From positions 1 to 20,337 of the forward strand of contig JAKBTP010000050.1 in assembly GCA_021844355.1 (NCBI GenBank): a stretch of 20,337 nt of DNA, given 5' to 3'. Source of the DNA: a bacterium. GTDB taxonomy: Bacteria > Chloroflexota > Dormibacteria > Aeolococcales > Bog-877. Position 1 is the stretch's first letter. Each line of letters opens with the position of its first letter. Below, one piece after another: positions 14,890-20,337 of the stretch. The notes under the pieces were generated by a model. That model saw only the letters and a program-made list of their open reading frames with translations, did not search any database and was not told the DNA's origin. The position numbers were made by a program, and so were the translations under genes.

Positions 14890-15245
14890 TCAAGGTCCTC
14901 CTGCACCGTCTTGCGAGTCAGCACCAGCGGGATCAGCCGGCGATTGGCGAAGATCACGGCCCCGCCGAGGCCCACCATCAGCAACCCGACCGCGGCGATC
15001 AGCCCGGCCACAAGCGTGTGGTTGGGGATCCACTCCACCAGGGTCACCAGGGCGAAGGGCACCATGAGGCTGATTCCCAGGATCGCCAGCGCCAGCCCGA
15101 TCAGCGCCCGGAGACCGCGCCTCACAGTGTCCTTGGCCTCGGTCTTGGCCAGCTGCAGCTCGTCAGTCACCAGCTGGCGCAGATCCCGGGTGAGCGACTC
15201 GACCAGCTCGGCGACGCTCTCCTCGGCCGCAGGTGAAGTTGCCAC
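14853..15245 (-). CDS. Holin-X family (phage_holin_3_6-type) membrane protein
   Basis: A 130-residue protein with an amphipathic N-terminal segment, VAELVESLTRDLRQLVTDELQ (11-31). Two membrane helices follow at about 47-72 and 78-100, and then a basic tail. This layout, with the QLVTDELQLAKTEAKD run, is typical of the actinobacterial Holin-X family. Despite the name, these are chromosomal membrane proteins, and no phage genes lie nearby. The GTG start at 15245 has a TAACCT hexamer six bases upstream, so the message may be leaderless. It is the first gene of the run with the DUF3618 and GNAT genes, and divergent from otsB. Confidence 0.8.
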   Translation of the reverse strand: MATSPAAEESVAELVESLTRDLRQLVTDELQLAKTEAKDTVRRGLRALIGLALAILGISLMVPFALVTLVEWIPNHTLVAGLIAAVGLLMVGLGGAVIFANRRLIPLVLTRKTVQEDLEWARLQTRRTHR

Positions 15246-15251
15246 CTCTGC

Positions 15252-15257
15252 AGGTTA
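15252..15257 (-). promoter_or_regulatory. Candidate -10 for a leaderless Holin-X transcript
   Basis: On the minus strand TAACCT is followed by six bases and then the GTG start. A transcript from this element would begin at or next to the start codon. No -35 match and no ribosome site are visible, which fits leaderless initiation. Confidence 0.4.
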
Positions 15258-15296
15258 GCGGATGACACCACTCCCGGCATCGCGGCCCGGCCCATC

Positions 15297-15302
15297 TATG
15301 AT
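15297..15302 (+). promoter_or_regulatory. Candidate -10 for a leaderless otsB transcript
   Basis: TATGAT matches the -10 consensus at five of six positions and lies six bases before the otsB GTG. Transcription would start at about the GTG itself. There is no ribosome site and no good -35. Confidence 0.5.
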
Positions 15303-15308
15303 CGGGAA

Positions 15309-16148
15309 GTGGCACCGGCAGAGCCTGCGGGGATCGCCGCGCTGGCGGCTCCCCTGATCAGGCTGGCAAGACGCGGCAGCCTGCTGGTGGCCACCGACTT
15401 CGACGGAACCCTGGCTCCGGTGGTCCGGGACCCGGACCGGGCGGCGCCACTCCCGGAGGCCCGCCTGGCACTGGAGCGGCTGGCATCCCACACCCCGGTG
15501 GCGGTCATCAGCGCCCGGGACCTGGCCAATCTCGCCTCGCGCTGCCGGATCACCGGGGCGCTGCTGCTGGGCAGCTACGGCCAGGAGCCCTGGCTCCAGC
15601 TGAGCTCGGGCGAGCCACCCCCAGCTCCGCCGCTGCCCCGTCCCGAGCTCCTCCAGCTGGCCCAGGAGCTCTCCGCCTACACCGCCGGGATGCCCGGGGT
15701 CGGGGTGGAGGTCAAGGCGCTTGGGGTGGCGGTCCACTACCGCAACTCACCGGAGTCGCGCCGGGTCGGGCCGTTGATCCGCCGCCAGGTCGAGGAGCTC
15801 TGCCGGAGTCACCAGCTGCAGGTGGTTCGAGGACGCCAGGTGGTTGAGGCCCGGCCCTTCCGGAGCGGCAACAAGGGGACCGCCCTCCGCCTTCTCCTGG
15901 ACCGCCTCGGGCCCCGGGGCTGCGTTTACGCCGGGGACGACCTGGGGGACCTCCCGGCGATGCGGGAGCTGCATGCACAGCGGGGCCAGCTGGAGCTGGC
16001 CGCCGCGGTGGGGGTGGGAAGCTCCGAGGTGAACCCCGAGCTGGTGGCGGAGGCGGACCTCCTCCTGGAGGGCCCGAGAGAGTGGGCCGCGCTCCTGGCG
16101 GAGGTCGCTGAGGGGCTCGACCCGGCTACTGGGCGAGCAGGTCGTTGA
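15309..16148 (+). CDS. otsB: Trehalose-6-phosphate phosphatase
   Basis: A 279-residue HAD-superfamily enzyme that removes phosphate from trehalose-6-phosphate, the second step of trehalose synthesis. HAD motif I is DFDGTLAP, with nucleophile Asp30 and acid Asp32. Motif II is VISAR (Ser68), motif III is Lys189 in RSGNKGTAL, and motif IV is YAGDDLGD (Asp210, Asp211, Asp214). The cap-domain blocks GSYGQE and ALGVAVHYRN are typical of OtsB. The length is normal. The GTG start is chosen because it lies six bases behind a TATGAT -10. Its 3' end overlaps convergent otsA by 23 bases, so the pair is not an operon. Confidence 0.93.
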   Translation: MAPAEPAGIAALAAPLIRLARRGSLLVATDFDGTLAPVVRDPDRAAPLPEARLALERLASHTPVAVISARDLANLASRCRITGALLLGSYGQEPWLQLSSGEPPPAPPLPRPELLQLAQELSAYTAGMPGVGVEVKALGVAVHYRNSPESRRVGPLIRRQVEELCRSHQLQVVRGRQVVEARPFRSGNKGTALRLLLDRLGPRGCVYAGDDLGDLPAMRELHAQRGQLELAAAVGVGSSEVNPELVAEADLLLEGPREWAALLAEVAEGLDPATGRAGR

Positions 16149-17625
16149 GGTCCTGCAGCTGATTGCTGATCCAGCGGGTGATGTCGTTGCGTCGCACCTC
16201 CTGGCGCAGCTGGCGGGCCCGGCTGGCACGGTACCGCCGGGGCATGGTGAGGGCCGTGTGCAGCGCCTCGGCGGTCTGGTCGATGTCGAAGGGGTTGATG
16301 GCCAGGGAGTTCGCCCCCAGCTCCTCGAAGCTGCCGGCGTTCTCGCTCAGCACCAGGACGCCGTCCCGTTGGTTGCAGAGCACCCCCTCCTTGGCCACCA
16401 GGTTCATCCCGTCGTAGATGGGGTTGACCAGCAGGGCGTCATAGCTCTTGTAGGCGGCCACAGCCTTGTGGATGTTCTCCTCCACCTCGAGGCGGATGGG
16501 CAGCCAGTCCGCGGTCTGGAAGCGCCGGTTGACCCGGGCGGCCGCTGAAACCACCGCCCCCAGGTAGGCGCGGTAGGCATCCAGGTCCTGGCGGCTGCGC
16601 TGCAGGAAGGCCCAGAAGACCACCCGGGAGCGGAGCTCGGGATGGGTCTCCAGAAGACGCTCGTAGGCGAGAAAGCCGCGCACGATGTTCTTGCTGAGGT
16701 CGGTGCGGTCCACCCGCAGGATGAGCAGCTCCGGCCTCCAGGCGGCGATCTGGCGCTCCTGCTCCGCCACCCCCTCGCTGGCCACCAGCTGCTCCATGGC
16801 GCTGATGTCGATGGAGATGGGGTAGGCCCGGACCCAGACCGAGCGCCCCTCGTAGAAGACGATGCGCTGACGGTGGTCCACTCCCAGGCCCAGGTTCTCC
16901 TCGCAGGTCATGAGGAAGTTGCGCACGTCGAGACTGGTCTGGAGGCCCACCACGTCGTTGCCCAGGAGCCCGGTGAGGATCCCGTCCCGCATCCCCCGGG
17001 GGATCACCTTCCAGTACTGCGGCGTGGGCCAGGGCACATGGATGAAGTGCTGGAGGCGGGCCTCGGGCAGCCGCTCGCGCACCATCGCCGGCACCAGGTA
17101 GAGGTGGTAGTCCTGGGTCATGACCAGCGGCCGGGCGCGGCTGCTGCCCGCCACCTCCACCACCCGCTGGGCGAACTGGCGGTTCACCTCCACGTACCCG
17201 TCCCGCCAGGCCCGCCAGGTCCGGCCGTCGAGGATGGGCTCCCGGCCCAGATCCCAGAGGTAGTGCTGGACGAACCAGAGCAGGGGGTTGCTGATCTGGT
17301 TGTAGTAGAGGTCGTAGGCCTCGCGGTCGGGGGTGACGAAGGCCACCCGGAAGAAGTCCCCGGTCTCCGAGGTGACCTCGGCCAGCCGGTCCGCTCCGGA
17401 GACCAGCTCCAGGTCGGTTGGCCCGCGGGCGCAGGCCACCCAGACCGACTCGCTGGCCTGAGCCAGGGCGGACATCGCGGTCACCAGTCCCCCCCCACCC
17501 CGGGTGATCCTGGAGGGGCCGGAGCGCTCAGGGTGGACGTTGATCGGGGGCCGGTTGGCGACCACGATGGGTTGCCAGCCGGAGAGCATCCGTCGCAGGT
17601 ACGACTGGATCCCAGGCATCGGCAT
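16126..17625 (-). CDS. otsA: Trehalose-6-phosphate synthase (GT20)
   Basis: A 499-residue glycosyltransferase of family GT20, which joins UDP-glucose (or ADP/GDP-glucose) to glucose-6-phosphate. Key positions relative to E. coli OtsA: Arg25 in VVANRPP (Arg9), the GGGGLV loop (43-48), Asp172 in TQDYHL (Asp130), His196 in FIHVPWP (His154), Arg307 and Lys312 in RVDRTDLSK (Arg262, Lys267), and Asp405 to Glu413 in YDGMNLVAKE (Asp361, Glu369). All are conserved, so it should be active. The RGGGG form of the loop marks a GT20 subgroup distinct from E. coli OtsA; a related sugar acceptor is therefore conceivable. The ATG at 17625 has a poor ribosome site; an in-frame ATG lies at codon 13. It is transcribed towards otsB. 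Confidence 0.9.
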   Translation of the reverse strand: MPMPGIQSYLRRMLSGWQPIVVANRPPINVHPERSGPSRITRGGGGLVTAMSALAQASESVWVACARGPTDLELVSGADRLAEVTSETGDFFRVAFVTPDREAYDLYYNQISNPLLWFVQHYLWDLGREPILDGRTWRAWRDGYVEVNRQFAQRVVEVAGSSRARPLVMTQDYHLYLVPAMVRERLPEARLQHFIHVPWPTPQYWKVIPRGMRDGILTGLLGNDVVGLQTSLDVRNFLMTCEENLGLGVDHRQRIVFYEGRSVWVRAYPISIDISAMEQLVASEGVAEQERQIAAWRPELLILRVDRTDLSKNIVRGFLAYERLLETHPELRSRVVFWAFLQRSRQDLDAYRAYLGAVVSAAARVNRRFQTADWLPIRLEVEENIHKAVAAYKSYDALLVNPIYDGMNLVAKEGVLCNQRDGVLVLSENAGSFEELGANSLAINPFDIDQTAEALHTALTMPRRYRASRARQLRQEVRRNDITRWISNQLQDLNDLLAQ

Positions 17626-18033
17626 AGGATGACGGAAGTCAGCCCCGGCGGGGGCACTCTCAGTTCGGGGCCGGTCGATGGTCCTTGGCGCGGAGGCCGT
17701 ATCAGGGAACGCTGCGCCCTGAGTTCGCTGGTGTCAGTGATGGCTCACCGCGGGCACGTTTATCGCAGCTCCCCACGGAGTCGTTCCGCCAGGGTGAGTT
17801 CGGGGCCATGCAGCCGGTCTGGGTGAGGCGGTCCGAGATGGCCGAGCAAACTTCTGTCTGGCTCCGCCTTGGGCCCTCTTGCCGCAAGATGCGGTGCTTG
17901 CCGGGCGAAGGCGATCGGCACTAGGTGTCTAAGGTTGAAGGGCCGCCCGACCTGGTAGCGGAGGCGCGCCCACCCGTGGCTCTTCGGCCAAGGTCGCCGA
18001 CCGCGGAGCCGGCAAGTCCACGGCTGGACTGAG
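17626..18033. other. 408-base stretch without a recognisable gene
   Basis: This lies between the otsA start and the thiolase stop. Short open frames exist on both strands, but none has a ribosome site, family resemblance or the strong third-position bias of neighbouring genes. The base composition is less GC-rich than the coding regions. A small hairpin (CCGCA-AGA-TGCGG) occurs near 17881. The otsA promoter should lie at its left edge, but I see no convincing -10/-35 pair. No tRNA or riboswitch fold is evident. Confidence 0.6.
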
Positions 18034-19224
18034 CTACAGCAGCTCTAGGACGGTGGCATTCGCCATGCCCCCGCCTTCACACATCGCCTGCAGGCCCCAC
18101 CTCGACCCGCGCCGAACCATGGAGTGGACCAGGGTGGTCATCAGCCGCGCTCCGCTGGCGCCCACGGGGTGGCCCAGGGCAATTGCCCCGCCGTTGACGT
18201 TGACCCGCTCCAGGTCGGCCCCGGTCTCCCGCTGCCACGCGAGCACCACGCTGGCGAAGGCCTCGTTGATCTCGATCGAATCGATGTCAGCCAGGGACAG
18301 CTGGGCCGCCCTGAGAACCTTGCGCGTGGCGGGGATGACCGCGGTCAGCATGAGGACCGGGTCGGCGGCGGCCAGCGCCATCGCGTGAACCCGCGCCATG
18401 GCGCGAAGGCCCAGGTCTCGCGCTCGCTCGCTGCTCATCAGCAGCAGGGCCGCCGCCCCGTCGCTGATCTGGCTGGAGTTACCGGCGGTGACCTTCCAGT
18501 CGATCTCGGGGAACCTGGAGGCCAGCCCTGGTTCGGCGAAGGCCGGGGACAGGCCGGCCAGGACCTCCGGACTTGTGCCGGGGCGGATGCCCTCATCCAC
18601 CACAGTGGACCCGGGCGAGGCTGTGCCGGCAGGGAGGGGCAGCAGCTCTGCGGCGAACGCTCCATCCCGGTGCGCGCTGGCCGCCCTCTGATGACTGACG
18701 GCGGAGAAAGCGTCGAGCTCGGCGCGGGTCAGCCCCCATCGCGCGGCGACCAGCTCAGCGCTGACGCCCTGATGCACAAGGCCCTGCGGGTAGCGACCGG
18801 CGATCCCGCTACCAAGGGGGTCGACGCCTTTGGGGACATTGGACCCCAAGGGCACCCGACTCATGCTCTCGACGCCGCAAGCGATGACCGCCTCGTAGGA
18901 GCCGGCCATGATCCCCTGGGCCGCGAAGTGGACGGCCTGCTGCGAGGAGCCGCACTGGCGGTCGACGGTGGTGGCCGGGACCGACTCCGGCAGACCCGCG
19001 GCCAGGGTGGCCCAGCGGGCGATGTTGAGCGCCTGCTCGCCCACCTGGTCGACGCACCCGGCTATCACGTCGTCGATCAGGTCAGGGGGCACTCCTGTGC
19101 GCCCCAAAAGGGCCCCGATGGTGTCGGCGAGGAGATCCACCGGGTGCACAGCTGACAGAAGGCCCCCCGGCCGCCCGCGCCCGATGGGGGTGCGGACAGC
19201 CCCCACGATCACGGCATCCCCCAC
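18034..19224 (-). CDS. Acetyl-CoA acetyltransferase (thiolase family)
   Basis: A 396-residue thiolase that either condenses two acetyl-CoA or cleaves 3-ketoacyl-CoA. From the GTG at 19224 the nucleophile is Cys91 (DRQCGSSQQA), the His is His352 (GGAIALGHPVGASGAR) and the second Cys is Cys382 (MCEGGGMANA). These nearly match Zoogloea thiolase numbering (89, 348, 378). The NEAFA block is present. The frame is open to a GTG at 19263. The 19224 start is preferred: it has GGAGG six bases upstream, gives the standard start GDAVIVGAVRTPIGR, and leaves a TATCCT -10 at 19265-19270 in front. No beta-oxidation partners (acyl-CoA dehydrogenase, hydroxyacyl-CoA dehydrogenase) are adjacent, so synthetic versus degradative use is open. 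Confidence 0.92.
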   Translation of the reverse strand: MGDAVIVGAVRTPIGRGRPGGLLSAVHPVDLLADTIGALLGRTGVPPDLIDDVIAGCVDQVGEQALNIARWATLAAGLPESVPATTVDRQCGSSQQAVHFAAQGIMAGSYEAVIACGVESMSRVPLGSNVPKGVDPLGSGIAGRYPQGLVHQGVSAELVAARWGLTRAELDAFSAVSHQRAASAHRDGAFAAELLPLPAGTASPGSTVVDEGIRPGTSPEVLAGLSPAFAEPGLASRFPEIDWKVTAGNSSQISDGAAALLLMSSERARDLGLRAMARVHAMALAAADPVLMLTAVIPATRKVLRAAQLSLADIDSIEINEAFASVVLAWQRETGADLERVNVNGGAIALGHPVGASGARLMTTLVHSMVRRGSRWGLQAMCEGGGMANATVLELL

Positions 19225-19264
19225 GGCCCGCCTCCAACTCCCGCATCCGGTCGCCAGTGCCACG

Positions 19265-19270
19265 AGGATA
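19265..19270 (-). promoter_or_regulatory. Candidate -10 of the thiolase gene
   Basis: TATCCT on the minus strand, the same hexamer as proposed for the MFS gene. A transcript from it would start near 19258. That gives a leader of about 34 bases that includes the GGAGG ribosome site of the GTG at 19224. No clear -35. Confidence 0.35.
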
Positions 19271-19295
19271 GTCCGGGAGCGCCCGGGAGCGGGTC

Positions 19296-19564
19296 CGCGG
19301 CGATCAACGTCTCGATCGCCGCCAGGTAGGCGAAGAACGTGGCCGCCAGATGCTCCAGGTTGGTCCAGAGGGGGAACCAGGCTTGCAGCCAGGCCGGCTG
19401 CCCGTTGGGAATGCTCATGAACGTGCTCACGAAGGCGGTGAGGAGTCCGGGCCGCCGCTTCAGGACGCGTCGACCGCCCAGATCAGTCGGGAACCGGTGA
19501 GCACTGCGTCCTGGGGCCACGCCGAAGCCCGGGCCACCGTGCCGCAGGACCGGTTCTCTGTCAT
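19296..19564 (-). pseudogene. Frameshifted and truncated membrane-protein gene
   Basis: An ATG at 19564 opens a frame whose product ends DAVLTGSRLIWAVDAS at a TGA (19460-19462). Similarity then continues in the next frame as LKRRPGLLTAF, then GQPAWLQAWFPLWTNL and TFFAYLAAIETLIA, down to about 19296. Joining them needs one extra base near 19459. From memory the pieces match the first half of a small actinobacterial-type membrane protein family that starts (L)IWAVDAxLKWxP and has an AWFxLW...FAYLxAxxETLIA block. The second half of that family, with a GFGGPY block, is missing. The break is followed by a 10-base tandem repeat containing CCGGGAGC twice (19273-19290) and the thiolase promoter. This suggests a relic cut off by rearrangement. 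Confidence 0.6.
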
Positions 19565-19683
19565 GACCAGGCGCCCTTGCTGGCGAAAAGCGTCCAAACG
19601 GCGCCCTGCTTGCACCAGCCTGACAAGGCCCACTTGCCGCGGGCAGCTGGCAAACACGGTTGCCCGGACAGGTGATCCCACCC

Positions 19684-19699
19684 TAACCCGGTAGGGGTA
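19684..19699. promoter_or_regulatory. CsoR-type operator
   Basis: TAACCC-GGTA-GGGGTA is a 16-base near-palindrome (one mismatch) with the TACCCC-N4-GGGGTA pattern known for CsoR copper-repressor sites. It lies 65 bases before the SHOCT gene, which overlaps a CsoR-family gene, so autoregulation is expected. A GC hairpin (GGCCCG / CGGGCC, 19724-19743) lies between operator and ribosome site. The exact -10/-35 is not clear. Confidence 0.6.
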
Positions 19700-19763
19700 T
19701 GCCGGTCCACGATGACCCTTGAAGGCCCGGGAACCCGCGGGCCCTGTTCAGGAGGTGGCACCG

Positions 19764-20039
19764 ATGATGTTTTGGTACGGGGGCGCCTGGCCCTTCTGGC
19801 AGATCGTGCTGATGTGGGTGCTGATGGTCGGCTTCTGGGCGCTGGTGGTGTGGGCTGTCTACGCCGTGGTGACCAGCATCACCCGCAGGCCGGACCGGGG
19901 AGTGACCAGCGACAGTGCCGGCCAGATCCTCGATGCGCGGCTTGCCCGCGGTGAGATCGACGCTGAGGAGTACCGACGGCTTCGCGACCTGCTGGCATCG
20001 CGTCCGGGATCGGGCCCGAATGACCGGAGTGCCGTCTGA
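19764..20039 (+). CDS. Small SHOCT-domain membrane protein
   Basis: A 91-residue protein. Its N-terminus is Trp- and Met-rich (MMFWYGGAWPFWQ), followed by one membrane helix at about 13-35. The C-terminal SHOCT motif AGQILDARLARGEIDAEEYRRLRDLL fills most of the rest. The ATG at 19764 has AGGAGG eight bases upstream (19750-19755). An upstream TTG frame (19719) is open but would run through the leader hairpin. Its stop overlaps the csoR start (TGATG), so the two are translationally coupled. SHOCT proteins of this size commonly sit beside CsoR and copper-transport genes; the exact role is unknown. Confidence 0.85.
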   Translation: MMFWYGGAWPFWQIVLMWVLMVGFWALVVWAVYAVVTSITRRPDRGVTSDSAGQILDARLARGEIDAEEYRRLRDLLASRPGSGPNDRSAV

Positions 20040-20337
20040 TGACGGGATCAGCCATGCACCTCGATAGCTCCGAAGGGGTGGCGGCGCCCGGGCACATGAG
20101 AGCCTCTAGGCCGTCGCTCAGGGGCTATGCCTCAGGCAAGGACGACTACCTGGAGAGGCTCCGGAAGACCGAGGGTCAGGTGCGCGGGCTGCAGAGGATG
20201 ATCGAGACCGACGCGTGGTGCCCGGACGTGGTCGTGCAGGTGAGCGCGGTCACCCGGGCGCTCCAGGAGGTGGCGATCGGCCTCCTGAACGACCACTTGC
20301 GGCATTGCGTGCTGGACGCGGCGCGCCGTGACCAAGA
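20039..20337 (+). CDS. csoR: CsoR-family copper-sensing repressor (partial, runs off window)
   Basis: The first 99 codons are present; the frame is still open at the window edge. The ATG overlaps the SHOCT stop as TGATG, with GGAG about ten bases upstream. After about 33 non-conserved residues, the DUF156 helix bundle begins: YLERLRKTEGQVRGLQRMIE (37-56). The copper ligands are Cys61 (WCPD), His86 and Cys90 (DHLRHC). Their spacing (25 and 4) is the same as Cys36, His61 and Cys65 in Mycobacterium CsoR, which marks a Cu(I) sensor rather than the RcnR or FrmR type. It should bind the operator at 19684-19699 when copper-free. Copper exporter or chaperone genes may follow beyond the window. Confidence 0.92.
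   Translation, partial: MTGSAMHLDSSEGVAAPGHMRASRPSLRGYASGKDDYLERLRKTEGQVRGLQRMIETDAWCPDVVVQVSAVTRALQEVAIGLLNDHLRHCVLDAARRDQ

Noticed and set aside
14853..15245. Holin-like gene as a sign of a prophage
   Set aside because: Holin-X proteins are ordinary chromosomal membrane proteins in this kind of bacterium. No lysin, capsid, terminase or integrase is present.
17662..17807. Repeat AGTTCGGGGCC at 17662-17672 and 17797-17807
   Set aside because: Only 11 GC-rich bases, two copies, no flanking symmetry; likely chance.

Overview
The window is very GC-rich, with dense, short-gapped genes and strong G/C bias at third codon positions. It holds no rRNA, tRNA, CRISPR array, insertion sequence or phage module that I can see. 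The gene content suggests a free-living bacterium of the high-GC Terrabacteria. AccD and AccA are separate, with an AccD zinc finger, which is not the usual actinobacterial arrangement. There are also Holin-X and DUF3618 envelope proteins, a mycothiol/DinB-type protein, a GNAT enzyme, trehalose synthesis by OtsA/OtsB, and frequent GTG/TTG starts. A Dormibacterota- or Chloroflexota-like soil bacterium is my best guess; this is inference, not a demonstrated placement.

Layout. (1) 45-593: a two-helix membrane protein of unknown function, preceded by a 440-base stretch holding a strong hairpin and what looks like a small frameshifted gene. (2) 1034-5239: a lipid module of two divergent gene pairs. 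fabH-fabF (minus) and accD-accA (plus) share a 140-base control region with an 8-bp inverted repeat. (3) 5206-6996: a DHA2-type multidrug exporter (minus) with a perfect palindromic operator over its promoter. (4) 7078-9365: a methylenetetrahydrofolate reductase-family gene followed by a group II PLP decarboxylase (minus). (5) 9510-13670: an ABC ATPase, a large FtsX/MacB-type permease and a DinB/mycothiol-type protein, apparently one operon; the last gene has no standard start codon. (6) 13758-15245: a minus-strand run of Holin-X protein, DUF3618 protein and GNAT acetyltransferase. (7) 15309-17625: trehalose-6-phosphate phosphatase and synthase, facing each other with overlapping 3' ends. (8) 17626-18033: 408 bases with no recognisable gene. 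(9) 18034-19224: an acetyl-CoA acetyltransferase-type thiolase, followed upstream by a broken membrane-protein pseudogene. (10) 19684 to the edge: a CsoR-type operator, a small SHOCT membrane protein and a CsoR-family copper-sensing repressor that runs off the window. This is probably the head of a copper-homeostasis operon.

How the genes fit together. FabH condenses an acyl-CoA starter with malonyl-ACP, FabF elongates, and AccDA supplies the carboxyltransferase half of malonyl-CoA synthesis. ACP, FabD, FabG, biotin carboxylase and BCCP must be encoded elsewhere. OtsA and OtsB make trehalose from UDP-glucose and glucose-6-phosphate. Several gene pairs share a GTGA or TGATG stop-start overlap, which implies translational coupling. 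Several single genes have a TAnnnT hexamer 6-10 bases before the start codon, which suggests leaderless transcripts. I did not find an obviously new multi-gene system. The most unusual points are the control regions (3431-3471, 7040-7057, 19684-19699), the missing start codon at 13002, the MTHFR-decarboxylase pairing, and the two frameshifted remnants.
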